Assembly: GCF_030815295.1 (NCBI RefSeq)
Contig: NZ_JAUSWP010000001.1
Direction: 5' to 3' (one strand)
From: Mycoplasma yeatsii
GTDB taxonomy: Bacteria > Bacillota_I > Bacilli_A > Mycoplasmatales > Mycoplasmataceae
Length of the DNA stretch: 64,000 bases
Positions 23,561 to 35,320 of the stretch are shown piece after piece (position 1 is the stretch's first letter; each line of letters begins with the position of its first letter). The translations under genes were made by a program, and so were the position numbers. Below the pieces are notes generated by a model. It saw nothing but the letters and a program-made list of their open reading frames with translations. It ran no database searches and had not been told where the DNA came from.

Positions 23561-26125
23561 TTAGTTAGTTTTTTTATCAAATTTAAAATTGTCAGGTATA
23601 TTGTTTATACTGAATCCATTTTCAAATAATTTTGTTTTTATGTTGCTGTCTTTAAATTTCTTTTCTAATGCATGTCTATATGAATTAATTTGATTTTGTC
23701 CACTACCATAAATTAGATCATATTCAGGTAAATTGTATTCTCCAAATAGTCCTTTATAGTTATATCCTGGTGATCTAAACATAGTTGCTAACCCAGTTTT
23801 TGCACTACCATTTGATGCGTGATAAACTCCAATTAATTCATTATTTTTATTTCTAACACTAGATCCAGATGCTCCTCCAGCAGGAGAATAAAATCTTGGC
23901 ATTAATTCCAATCCAAAGTTAAAGTATTGTTTTGTTTTTCCGTCTAAAGTAAGTGTGTAAAGTTCATTTCCTACTCTATGAGCTGCTAAAAATGCATCAG
24001 TTAATCCAGGTTTATTTGTAAACGAACGATAACCTATTTGATATGATAAGAAATTACCTCTTGATAATTCTTCATCTGAATAAAGACCGCTAGATCCTTC
24101 TTGTTTAGAAACTGAATCAAAATATTTACTATCAGAATTTGTTCAAAGTGAAAAATCGTTTTTCTTTTCACTTATTTGATCATCATCTAAATGTTGTCTT
24201 AAATAATAATCACTTTCTGAAGTTGGATATCCTAAAACATATATACTTTCTAAATTATTAAGTTTTTCTTTATCATTTCTATCTTTTTTAATTAGAATAG
24301 GTCTATCAACTTTTTCATAGTCTGTTAAATATGAATCGGACTTAAATTTAACATAATTCCCTTTTGTTGCATAATTGTTTGTAATTATTGCTGATAGTTT
24401 TTTGGCATCTAAAGATTTATATTGATCAATCTCTTTTCTAGCACTAACTGCAGTGAAATTACTATTATTTAATAAACTATTAAAATCAAATTCAATTACT
24501 GCAAAATCTGCAAAAAATCCTGCATCTTTATATTTTTCTGCTTGTTGTTCAACTAAATAATCAGCTGGTTTTTTATCAATAAAATCTGTTGCGTGAAAAA
24601 TTGCTGATACAGCATTTCTATTTTGATCATTTATTTCAAAAGTAAAAGTTTCAAAGTTTGGATCAAAAGAATTTAATTTAAGAGTTTGACCAATTTGTAC
24701 AGATTCTTTAATTCTAGTAATTGACACTCTTGTTAAATTATCTGTTATAGCTTTTGCAACATGAGAGTTTGTTCCAAAATAAAATGTTGTTGGACTATTA
24801 GCATTATCTAATTGATAATCCATTATTCACATTGTTCCAGACTCATTAGCAAGCTCTTTACCTTCATCTCTTTTTTTGATTAGTTTATCTAATTCGTCTT
24901 GTTGTAATTTGATTAATGAATTCTTTGTGTGACGACTCATTTCACTTTTTTCTTTTTCAAGTTTATTTTTTAGATCTTGTAATTCTTTTTGTTTTTCTGC
25001 TTTTCTTGCTTTTTCTTTGCTATCTATAGAATTAATTTCTTGTTGTAATTTTTGAATTTCAGAATTATATTGAAGTTCTAATTTTCTAACTTCACCGTTT
25101 ATGAAATCTTTAAGTTTATCATCATCTCAAGAACCGATTATTTCTATATTTTTCTTTAATTTTGCAATCTCGACACTAAAGTCTTTTTTATATGTAAATT
25201 TAACTTGAAATGTTTGTTCAGCCATTGTCTTATAAGTTTGATTTGTTAAAGTTCTAGCTAGACCGTGTGATTTAACATGATCTGAACCAAGTGAATCGGT
25301 AAAGGATGGTCCTTTATTAACTTCAGCTCGATCATTAATTTTTAATTTCTTTTTATTACCTTCAAAAACAGGAAGTGTGAATCCTTTTAATGCTGAATTG
25401 TAATAGTTATCAAAACTAACTTCTTCAGCTAATTTATTAAATTCTTCGATTTGTTCTTCTGTTAAATCTAAACCAAACTCTTTTTTAATATCATCATTTT
25501 TACTCAAACCTTGAGTGTACATAGATTCAAGTATTTTTATGTATTTTTCATTATCAATATTAAAGCGTTGTTTTTGATCTGCTTTATCGTATTTTTCTAA
25601 TCCTTCTCTCCCACCAAAAGAAGCAGTAGGATCTGTTTCTTGTCTATTGTTGTGATCAAATCCACTGTTTTTCATCAAACCTGTTAGAAGTATCTTTTTA
25701 TTTTGAGATTTATTTTCTTTTCTATTTAAAAATTCAATAAATATAGCAACTTCACCTTTTGTATTTGAAATGTTTGTTGAAGCGTTTTTTTCTGTATTTG
25801 CATTATTAACAGAAACAGATATGTTTTCTTTATATTTAGTTTCTTTAAAAGTAATTTTTAAACTCGATGGGCTTTCTTCAACTTCACTAGGAAGTGTATT
25901 TGATAAAGTTTTTTCTGATCCAAATTTTGTTTTAAAAGTAATATCAGCAACTTCTTTTAATTTTTGTTCTGAATTTATTGAATTTATAAAATCATTAATT
26001 TGTTCATTTGTTAGTTCAGAATTTGGTGAACTATCAACAACCTTATTACATGAAACAACTAATAAACTGGGAACAACTACTGATGATACACCTGTTATCA
26101 TCAGTAGTTTATTTAGTAACTTCAT
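23561..26125 (-). CDS. mip: mycoplasma immunoglobulin protease MIP (DUF31 serine protease lipoprotein)
   Basis: 854 aa. The N-terminus is a lipoprotein signal with lipobox LVVSC (Cys26), so it is anchored outside the membrane. A long coiled-coil-like region (about 350-430) precedes a chymotrypsin-fold protease. The probable triad is His455 in GTNSHVAKA, Asp540 in FADFAVIEFD, and Ser in GGASGSSV (about 750-756). MIP cleaves the heavy chain of IgG captured by MIB. The neighbours fit exactly: mib lies 28 bases upstream and the F1-like ATPase genes downstream. The start has an AAGGAAATT site. All catalytic residues are present, so it looks active. Apparent breaks are UGA tryptophans. Confidence 0.9.
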
Positions 26126-26153
26126 ATTTAATTTCCTTTCTTTTTAAAAACAA

Positions 26154-28340
26154 TTAACTGAAACTGTAATCTTCAGTTATAACATCATAACCAAATTCTT
26201 TTAACTGTTGTATTAAACCAGTAGCACTAGGGTCTACTACAATTTGTTTTCTTGATTTCAACATTTCATTATATTCAAAATATTTTGCTAAATTATCCAA
26301 CCCGGGACGTTCTAATTTATCAGTTCCTTTTATTTCTATTTTTGTTGTTCCAGCACCATTGCTAAACATTATTTTAGGTTTTTCAAAAGGATTATTAGTA
26401 TCTAAATGTTGTAAGTTAGCATTATTTAATTCATTTGTTGAAATTTCAAATGCTTCTTGGTTATTAAATAAAGTTAGTCTTTTAATTAATCTAGCTTTAT
26501 TAGTTGTGTTTTGCGAATCATGGAACTCTAAACCTCTTAAAGATTTTATTTTTGTAACTCGACTAAAGTCTAAACCAGTTGGATAACTATTATCACCTTG
26601 TTGTTGATCTGGATTTAGTCCTGATCCATGTCTTCCTTGGAAGAATGGTTCATTATTTCTAGCGTAATACACCATTCTTAATCCTAAATTAATTCTTTTA
26701 AAATCGTTTATATTACTATAATCTTCTTCATCAAAAGCGATTGTATCAAATGTAATTCTTGTTGATATTTCTAATCCTCTAGCATAATCAGAACTTACAT
26801 TGTAATCTAAAGTGTTTATAAATGAAGTATTTCTTAGAGATCAAGGGTTAAATGATCAACTGTCTCTTAATGAGTTTCCTGTTGTATATAATGATAATTC
26901 TTTAATTTTTTTATGTTCTAAAGCTATTAAACTTGAGGTATTTGTTTGTCTATCTGAAAAGAATAATTCTAGCTGTGGTAAGTTTTCGGGAAGAGCTCTT
27001 AAAATATGTCTAAATGGTTGAGATCCATCATCTCTTCCCATGTTAAAAATTCTATATGAAGTAATTTCAACACCATCTTGTTGTAATTCTTTAATTAATC
27101 CTTCTATTTTGTCATACCCTTTAGTATTAGCAGCATCAACTTCAATAACATAACCCTTATTTAATAAACCTTCAGTTTTTGGATTTCTTGTTAGTTCAAA
27201 AACGTTTATCCCTGAATTTGGTTCAATATTGTATTTATTAAATGTTGGATCGGTATTTACATCAATTTTTTGTTTTGTTCATCCTGGATAAGTACCATTT
27301 CTAACATCTTCAGCAGATCTGGTGTATGGTGAGTTGTAGTTAAAAACTCTTCTTTCAAGATTATCTCTAGTAATTCGGCTAGTTACAGTGTTATATCTAT
27401 CAGGAATATTGTATGCATAAGAATCAATTACTCCATCTTCATTAATATATGCATTTCTAGGATCTAAAGCCAAACCTTCTTTTAAATAAGCTTCAGCTCT
27501 TGGTCCAATTGTTGTAAATTTTGTACTATCTAAATTAGCTAGTAATCATGCATATTTTGCTTCTTTAGTTTTGAATGTTGCTATCATTTGATCATATATT
27601 TTTTGAGCATCATCTTTTAAGAATTTTTTTACATTTGGAGAATCAAATAATTTACCAAATCTTTGAACTAAATTCTCTCAAGTATCTTTATTATTTCTTA
27701 AAATTGCTCCAGCAGTTTCAGGGCCTTCATTTCTAGCAAAAGTATCAGTAATAACTTTAAAAGCACTGTCATTTAACAATCCAGTACCTTGTGCATTTAA
27801 TGCTTGGTTTCTAACCGCATCTCTTAGTTCTTTAGTTACATTAACACTAACAATTTTATCAACTGTAATATTTGTATAACCACTAGGATTAGCAATACCA
27901 TTGGTTGTATCATATGTAGTTGGAGTAAAAGTTGGTCTACCACTAACAATAGCTCTTACTGATGTTCCTGCAATTTCAATTGTTGTTTCATGTTCACCTG
28001 GTTTAATTTCTGGTTTTGGTTTAGTTTCATTTTCAACTACTCTTGGAACTTCTGGAGTCGGAACGGTTTCAGTTTCTTCTTTCCTAGTTGGTTCAGGTTT
28101 TACTAACTCTTCTTTTGGAATTTTATCAATATTAGTGTCTCTAGCAGCAACATTAACATTAACATTACCATTAACCGGTTGAAGTTCAGCATCAGTTTGA
28201 CCGATTGTTGAAGTGATCTTAGCAATAGATCCATCTGAAACAGCGTTATATACAATTGCAGATAAAACAGTTGAAGAAGCAACAAGACCAATTATTAATA
28301 AAAGTAATGTCTTATTTTTCTTCTTTTTAATATGCATCAT
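26154..28340 (-). CDS. mib: mycoplasma immunoglobulin-binding protein MIB
   Basis: 728 aa (about 82 kDa), close to the size described for MIB. A basic N-terminus and one membrane helix (residues about 9-31) anchor it. There is no lipobox cysteine. A Pro/Glu/Thr-rich linker (about 70-125) is followed by a large extracellular domain in which leucine-rich-like segments recur (SLRGLEFHDSQ, LPQLELFFSD, IKELSLYTTG). MIB binds the light-chain variable region of antibodies and hands them to MIP. The start is one of two adjacent ATGs behind GGAGAAAATAA. It is the first gene of the module. Call based on size, layout and the mip neighbour. Confidence 0.85.
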
Positions 28341-28419
28341 TTATTTTCTCCATTCTTTAATCAACCAATTTTTATTAATCTATAAATTTCTCGATTAATT
28401 TTTATTTATCATTTAGTAT

Positions 28420-28448
28420 ATTATATAGATTTTTTAAATTGATATATA
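28420..28448 (-). promoter_or_regulatory. probable mib promoter
   Basis: On the minus strand TATAAT (28420-28425) has TATATA 17 bases upstream (28443-28448), inside the TA repeat. Changes in repeat length would alter the -35 region. It lies about 80 bases from the mib start. Confidence 0.5.
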
Positions 28449-28518
28449 TATATATAAAAAAAATACAAATTTTATATTCGATGAACTAATAAATTGCTCT
28501 TCAAAAAAAAAAAAAAAA
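28439..28518 (+). promoter_or_regulatory. repeat-laden promoter region of the large surface protein
   Basis: TTGATA (28439-28444) merges into a (TA)7 tract (28443-28456) and eight A (28456-28463). TATATT follows at 28473-28478, and a run of sixteen A occupies 28503-28518 just before the ribosome-binding region. The TTGATA-TATATT spacing is 28, too long for good promoter function, so the present state may be OFF or use other elements. Length changes in these tracts are the classic way mycoplasmas switch surface genes. Confidence 0.55.
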
Positions 28519-28538
28519 CAAGTAAAATAAATTTTGTT

Positions 28539-31500
28539 ATGGCAAGTAAAAGTAAATTATTAAGAATCATTGCCGGGTTATTAGTTAGTTCTAGTTCAGT
28601 AGCTGGAGTAACGGTAGGAGTGTTGCATAATAAAAGAAAACTAGACGCCAAAACTCTTGACCTTAACAATGATATTCCTGAGAGCGTACGTTCTCTAAAA
28701 ATTCTATATACTGAAAATCAACAACATATATTAGATCAAATAAATGTACAACGTAAGATTTCAAAAACAGAAAAATCACATATAGATATTCAACTTAAAG
28801 ATGTTGAATTTAAATTTAACACAAGTGTTCCTAGTGTGACAATTTCTGCTAAAAAATCAAGCAAGTTTCTTAAAGGTTCAGTAGAAATAAAATTTAACAA
28901 ACCAAACATCAGTTCTCTAATAAAACAAGAGAAAAGAAATCTTGGTGTTTTTGAAGTACGCACCATAGAAAAAGTTATTGAAAGATTAGTTAAAACAAAT
29001 GTTTTAGATAACAAAGATTTTAATGCTGAAAAAATTTCTCAAAACTTTGATATTCAAATTAATGAACAACAAAAAACTATCAAAGTTAAAGCAAAATCAG
29101 ATTCTATTTTTTATGTTGGTGAAGTTGAGTTTAGTTATAATCTACCTCAATTTTCAACACTTCAATCAATTGAAACTCAAATAAATGGACTTGTAGATGA
29201 CCAACCAGACACTATTTTAGATAAATTCTTTGAAATAAATAAAGAAATATTAGAAAACGATGCAGTAAAAATTACTCGTGAACAATTAAAATTTGAATTA
29301 GTTGCAAATGAAGCAAAAATTACTGTTGAAAACAACATAAATTACGAAGGTTCAATTAATGTTACTTATACAGTTAAAACTAATATTGCAAGTTTAGGAT
29401 TAGAAACAAATGCTGGATCATTTGATTCAGATCAAGCTAATGCAATTATTGAAGCATTTATTAATAAAAATAAAGCTAAATTACCTGGTTTAACTAGAAA
29501 TGATTTTGAAGTTGTTTCAAATAGTAATGGAAAATTAAAAATTAAAGTTGTAGACAACAACCATTCATTCCAAGGTGAAATTGAAATTGATTATTTAGTT
29601 AAAACTCACATTTCAACTTTAGAATTAAATACAAATGCTGGATCATTTGATTCAGATCAAGCTAATGCAATTATTGAAAAATTTATTAATGATAACAAAC
29701 AAAAACTTCCTGGATTTAATGTTGCAAGTTTTGATATTTTAACTAATCAAAACAACGTTTTAAAAATCAAAGTAAAAGGTAACAACAATCAATATCAAGG
29801 TACAGTTGAAATTTCTTATTCAGTTAGAACTTTCATTAATCAAGTTGATCAAGTTCAAACAAACGTTGGTGCATTTAACTCAAATAGCACAAATGAAATT
29901 ATTCAAGAATTCATTAGATTAAATGCTGAAAAACTACCTGGTTTAACTAAAGAAAACTTAGAAGTTGTTGGAAGTGCATCAAATACTCAAGTTATTGTTA
30001 AAGTTGTACGTAGTGATAAATATCAAGGTCAAATTACACTTGACTTTACAGTTAAAACAAAAATTAATGAAATTGGTGGATTAAATAGAAATGCAGGATC
30101 TTTTGGTTCAAAAGATGCTGATCAAATCATGAACGCTTTTATTTCAAAAAATAGAGATAAATTAAACGGATTAACTAGAAGTGATCTAGATCTTGTTGGT
30201 GAAATTGGTGAAAACTCATTAACTGTTAGAGTTAAAAATACCAATACAAAATTCCAAGGTCAAATTACAATAAACTTTAAAGTCAGAGCTGTTATTGACT
30301 CATTAATACCAAATACTAATGCTGGATCATTTAACTCATATAATTTCGATCAAATCATCAATGCATTTATTCAAAAAAATCAACAACTACAAGGTTTAAC
30401 AAAAGATAACTTCCAAGTTGTAGGAGAACCAACAGCTAATTCAGTAACTGTTAAAGTTGTACGTAGTGATAAATATCAAGGTCAAATTACAATTAACTTT
30501 ATAATTAAAACAAAAATTGAAGAGATTGATCAATTGAAGACAAACGCGGGATCTTTTGATTCAAAAGATGTCGATCAAATCATCAACACTTTTATTTCAA
30601 ACAACAGTGACAAGTTAAACGGATTAACTAGAAGTGATCTAGATCTTGTTGGTGAAATTGGTGAAAACTCATTAACTGTTAGAGTTAAAAATACCAATAC
30701 AAAATTCCAAGGTCAAATTACAATAAACTTTAAAGTCAGAGCTGTTATTGACTCATTAATACCAAATACTAATGCTGGATCATTTAACTCATATAATTTC
30801 GATCAAATCATCAATGCATTTATTCAAAAAAATCAACAACTACAAGGTTTAACAAAAGATAACTTCCAAGTTGTAGGAGAACCAACAGCTAATTCAGTAA
30901 CTGTTAAAGTTGTACGTAGTGATAAATATCAAGGTCAAATTACAATTAACTTTATAATTAAAACAAAAATTGAAGAGATTGATCAATTGAAGACAAACGC
31001 GGGATCTTTTGATTCAAAAGATGTCGATCAAATCATCAACACTTTTATTTCAAACAACAGTGACAAGTTAAACGGATTAACTAGAAATGATCTAGAACCA
31101 GTTGGTGAAATTGGTGAAAATTCATTAACTGTTAGAGTTAAAAATACCAATACAAAATTCCAAGGAACAATCACAATTGTCTTCAAAATTAGAATTGCTA
31201 TTGATTCAGTTGTAACAAGTAGAAATGTAGGATCATTTAACTCATATAATAAAGATCAAATCATCAACGTATTTATTCAAAACAATCAACGTCTAAAAGA
31301 TTTAACAAAAGAAAATTTCGAACTTGTAGGATCACCAACAGATAATTCGGTTACTGTTAAAGTTGTAAACAGTGATGAGTTTAAAGGTCAAATTACAATT
31401 AACTTTATAATTAAAAAAGATATTTCTACATTAAATTTAGATAAAGATGCTGGAGCATTTGATTCAACAGAAAAAAATGCAATTATCGAAGCATTTATTA

Positions 31501-34220
31501 AAAAGAATAGAGCTAAACTACCTGGTTTAACTAAAGATAGTTTTACAGTTGATTTAAATAGTAATGGAAAATTAATAATTACAGTTAAATCTGATAATAC
31601 TCAATATCAAGGTACAGTTGAAATTAGTTATTCAGTTAGAATTTTCATTAATCAAGTTAGAGGAGTTCAAACAAACGTTGGTACATTTAACTCAAATAAC
31701 ACAAATGAAATTATTCAAGAGTTCATTAGATTAAACGCTGAAAAACTTCCTGGTTTAACTAAAGAAAACTTACATGTTGTTGGAAATGTATCAAGTACTC
31801 AAGTTACTGTTAAAGTTGTAGGTAGTGATAAATATCAAGGTCAAATTACACTTAACTTTACAGTTAAAACAAAAATTAATGAAATTAGTGGATTAAATAG
31901 AAGTGCTGGAATTTTTAATTCAAATCAAGCCGAAGCAATTATTGAAAAATTTATTAATGACAACAAACAAAAACTTCCTGGATTTAGTGTTGCAAGTTTT
32001 GATATTTTAAGTAATCAACATAACATTTTAAAAATAAAAGTTAAAGATGAGAATAATTTATTCCAAGGTGAAATTGAAATTACTTATTCAGTTATAGTTC
32101 AATTTAACTCGATTGGAAAAATTGAAAAAGAGATAACTGATCTTAAAAACAACGATACTGAAAGTGTATTAAATCGTTTTGTTGAATTAAATTATAGTTT
32201 ATTGGATTCAAATAAAATTACTCGTGATCAATTAAAAACTGTAGTAAATGACGATATTGGAATAATTACAGTTAATGGTAATGATAAATATCAAGGTTCA
32301 ATAGAAGTAAAACTACGATTATCAAACCAAACTAGCAAATATTTAGGCGTACTAAATTCTAATTCTGAAACCAGTATATTTCACAGATTGATTGATCAAA
32401 ATAGTTGAGACTTAAGCTTAAATGATTTAAATATACAAGTTCAAGGTAACACTGCAACAATTACTGGAAATTCTGATAAAAACAAAAAATTTATTGGAAC
32501 AATTAATGCTGAGTTTGGTTTACAAGCTACTTATACAAGGGATTTAAGTAGATTATTAACAATAGGGTTTTTTAAAAATGATGCTGGAGAGTGACAAATA
32601 CAACCAATTGCTGTTAATACAAATGAAGTACCTCGAAACTTACCTACATTTATAAATAGTTTAGAATCTGCATTCATAAGAAATATAAACACAAAAATTT
32701 TAGGATTAGAAAGTTGAGATACTTCTAATGTTACAAACATGAAGTCTATGTTCAAAGATGCAAATAAATTCGACCAAGCATTAGGAGATAAATTTGATAC
32801 TTCAAAAGTAACCGACATGAGTTTTATGTTCAATGGAGCTCATTCATTTAATAGTTCTTTAGGTAATAAGTTCGATACTTCACAAGTTACAACAATGGAA
32901 GGTATGTTCCAAGGAGCTAAATGATTCACCCGATCATTAGGAGAAAAATTTGATACTTCTAAAGTAACTAATATGAGTAACATGTTCAATGGAGCTCATT
33001 CATTTAATAGTTCTTTAGGTAAAAATTTCAACACTTCACAAGTTGCAACAATGGAAGGTATGTTCGAAGGAGCTAAATCCTTCAACCAATCATTAGGAGA
33101 AAAATTTGATACTTCAAAAGTAACTAATATGAAACAAATGTTCTATCAAGCACAAGCATTTAATAAATATTTAGGATTAAAATTTGATACTTCAAAAGTA
33201 ACTAATATGGAATCTATGTTCGCTGACGCAAGAGCATTTAACCAATTCCTACCTAAAAAATTCAATACTTCAAAAGTAACAAATATGAGATGAATGTTCT
33301 GACATGCAAGTGAATTCAATTGTTCATTAGGTGACGAATTCAACACTTCACAAGTTACAACAATGGAAGGTATGTTCGAAGGAGCTAAATCCTTCAACCA
33401 ATCATTAGGAGAAAAATTTGATACTTCAAAAGTAACTAATATGAAACAAATGTTCTATCAAGCACAAGCATTTAATAAATATTTAGGAGAAAAATTTGAT
33501 ACTTCAAAAGTAACTAATATGGAATCTATGTTCGCTGACGCAAGAGCATTTAACCATAATTTAGAAGACAAATTTGATACATCAAATGTAACTAATATGA
33601 AATGAATGTTCTGACATGCAAGTGAATTCAATGGTTCATTAGGTGACAAATTTGATACATCAAAAGTTACAGCAATGTTAGGTATGTTCAAAGGAGCTAA
33701 CTCATTCAACCAATCATTAGGAGAAAAATTTGATACTTCAAAAGTAACTAATATGAAAGAAATGTTCTATCAAGCACACGCATTTAATAGTTCTTTAGGT
33801 AAAAATTTCAATACTTCACAAGTTACAACAATGGAAAGTATGTTCCAAGGAGCTAAATCCTTCAACCAATCATTAGGTGACAAATTTGATACATCAAAAG
33901 TAACTAACATGTTTAACATGTTCTATGAAGCTGAGAAGTTTAATCAGCCATTAAATAATTGGAATGTATCTAATGTAACTGATATGAGTCATATGTTTTT
34001 CTCTGCTAAATCCTTCAACCAACCTTTAAAAAACTGAAACACTTCAAAAGTAACCACTATGCATTCAATGTTTGCTAGTGCTGAATCTTTCAATCAAAAT
34101 ATATCAAATTGAGATGTGTCTAAATGTGAAGAAGTTATATTTTTTAACATATTAGGACACGATGAATTTAAAGGCGAAAAACTACCTGAAAAAATTAGAA
34201 ACGGTTTCTTAGTTAGGTAA
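28539..34220 (+). CDS. giant repeat-built surface protein with DUF285 repeats
   Basis: 1893 aa. An N-terminal signal or anchor helix without a lipobox cysteine is followed by about 17 tandem domains of 74-78 residues. Their core pattern is TNAGSFDS, then a helix ending LPGLT, then a strand pair ending YQGQITINF; they resemble the lipoprotein-17-type mycoplasma surface domain. The last 500 residues are 18-19 copies of a 26-residue DUF285/BspA-like repeat (FDTSKVTNMxxMF). No C-terminal anchor is seen. The ATG at 28539 is preferred. An in-frame TTG at 28494 would pass through the A16 tract and is unlikely. It is transcribed away from mib and ends with a strong terminator. Likely role: adhesion or immune variation (inference). 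Confidence 0.8.
30163..31085 (+). repeat. 453-bp tandem duplication inside the surface gene
   Basis: Two copies of a 453-bp unit (two 75-residue domains) follow each other with essentially no differences by eye. The offset 30271 to 30724 is exact. A third partial copy then diverges. The multiple of three keeps the frame. Confidence 0.85.
32703..34140 (+). repeat. 78-bp (26-residue) DUF285 repeat array
   Basis: Eighteen to nineteen copies of a 78-bp unit encode FDTSKVTNM...MF-type repeats. A higher-order block of four units (312 bp) starting near 33051 is repeated from 33363. The final three units use WNVSNVT/WNTSKVT/WDVSK and are shorter. Confidence 0.85.
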
Positions 34221-34239
34221 CATTAATAATTCAAAACAT

Positions 34240-34272
34240 AAAATAGAGTTTATTTAATAGACTCTATTTTTG
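34240..34272 (+). terminator. terminator of the surface protein gene
   Basis: The stem AAAATAGAGT / ACTCTATTTT has an 11-base loop and is followed by T-rich sequence, 20 bases after the stop. Confidence 0.85.
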
Positions 34273-34298
34273 TTTTCTATATTGTAATGATGGATTTA

Positions 34299-34337
34299 TT
34301 TTTAAATAAGTTGAATTTGTTTTTAAATAAGTTGAAT
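34299..34337 (+). repeat. 21-bp direct repeat carrying the rpsD -35 box
   Basis: TTTTTAAATAAGTTGAAT occurs twice, 21 bases apart. The second copy provides the -35 of rpsD; the first is a spare -35-like box. Confidence 0.75.
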
Positions 34338-34359
34338 ATCTTCAAAAAAAGTTTATAAT
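34332..34359 (+). promoter_or_regulatory. rpsD promoter
   Basis: TTGAAT (34332-34337), a 16-base spacer, and a perfect TATAAT (34354-34359). It gives a leader of about 155 bases. Confidence 0.75.
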
Positions 34360-34365
34360 ATTAAA

Positions 34366-34521
34366 GTTATTTAACTATATTCTGCATTCAGTTATAGATT
34401 AAATTCTGTCTATATTAAATAAAAATAGTAACTCTTAGCAGTAAGAGCGAATTAATAGACTGGTTAGTTTAGGAACTGTTCAAAATATTTTTTAATAACT
34501 ATATAAAAAGGAGAATTACAT
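34366..34521 (+). promoter_or_regulatory. rpsD leader, possible S4 autoregulatory RNA
   Basis: A leader this long is unusual for a single ribosomal gene here. It contains a perfect hairpin CTCTTA-GCAG-TAAGAG (34432-34447) followed by a G-rich unpaired stretch and an AAAAGGAG ribosome-binding site. In Bacillus S4 represses its own gene through such a leader. The same use here is inference. Confidence 0.4.
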
Positions 34522-35148
34522 ATGTCAAGATACACAGGCTCAACATTCAAAAAAGCTCGTAGATATGGTTTTTCAATTCTTGAAACTGGTAAAGAATTTT
34601 CAAAAGGTAAAAAAAGAGTAACTACTCCAGGACAACACGGAAAAGATAAATCAAAAATTAAATTATCTGGTTACGGACAACAATTACAAGAAAAACAAAA
34701 AGTTAAATTCATGTATGGTTTAAGTGAAAGACAATTCAGAAACACTTTTGCTAAAGCTAAAAAATTACAAGGAATTTTAGGAACAAACTTCTTAGTATTA
34801 TTAGAATCAAGATTAGACAACATCGTTTACAGATTAGGATTTGCAATGACAAGACAAGGTGCAAGACAATTAGTAAACCACGGTCACATCTTAGTAAATG
34901 GTAAAAAAATCGATATTCCTTCATACCAATTAAAAGTTGGAGATGTAGTTGAAGTTAAAGAAGCAACTAAGAAAAATGAAAAAGTTCTTGAAGCATTACA
35001 AAACAATGAATCAACTGTTGAATTTGTTAAAGTTGACAAAAACAACGTTAAAGGTGAATTTGTAAGATTACCAGAAAGAAAAGAATTAAATGCTGAAATC
35101 AACGAAGCATTCATCGTTGAATGATACAACCGTTTAATTAAAAAATAA
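34522..35148 (+). CDS. rpsD: 30S ribosomal protein S4
   Basis: 208 aa. It is a primary 16S rRNA binder that starts assembly of the small-subunit body. The N-terminal MSRYTGSTFKKARRYGFSIL is followed by KKRVTTPGQHG. The S4 RNA-binding fold is clear (ESRLDNIVYRLGFAMTRQGA, then QLVNHGHILVNGKKIDIPSY). No zinc cysteines are present (C-minus form). The protein ends WYNRLIKK with Trp from UGA. The AAAAGGAGAATTACAT start region is strong. It is a single-gene unit with its own promoter, leader and terminator. Confidence 0.97.
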
Positions 35149-35158
35149 TTAATAAATC

Positions 35159-35183
35159 AAGATCTCACAAGAGATCTTTTTTT
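35159..35183 (+). terminator. rpsD terminator
   Basis: The stem AAGATCTC / GAGATCTT has loop ACAA and a run of seven T. Confidence 0.9.
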
Positions 35184-35320
35184 ATGTTTTTATTTCCTAT
35201 TTTTAGACTAATATTTTTTTGTTTAATTTGTAATTTTTTTAAATTATAATTGAAAGTTCTAAGCTCTTGTTCTCAAGTGGCGATTTATAAAACAATTTTT
35301 ATATATGATAATATAAAGTT

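Noticed and set aside
23561..26125. mip broken into three or more open pieces, suggesting a pseudogene
   Set aside because: All breaks are TGA codons in one frame. With UGA as Trp the frame is continuous for 854 codons and all catalytic motifs are present.
25770..26147. 125-codon plus-strand open frame opposite mip
   Set aside because: Antisense shadow of the lipoprotein N-terminus; low-complexity Ser/Phe composition and no start signals.
28494..28538. TTG start that would make the A16 tract coding (poly-lysine) and allow frameshift switching
   Set aside because: There is no ribosome-binding site before the TTG. The ATG at 28539 begins a normal basic-hydrophobic signal, so the A16 tract is more likely upstream of the gene.
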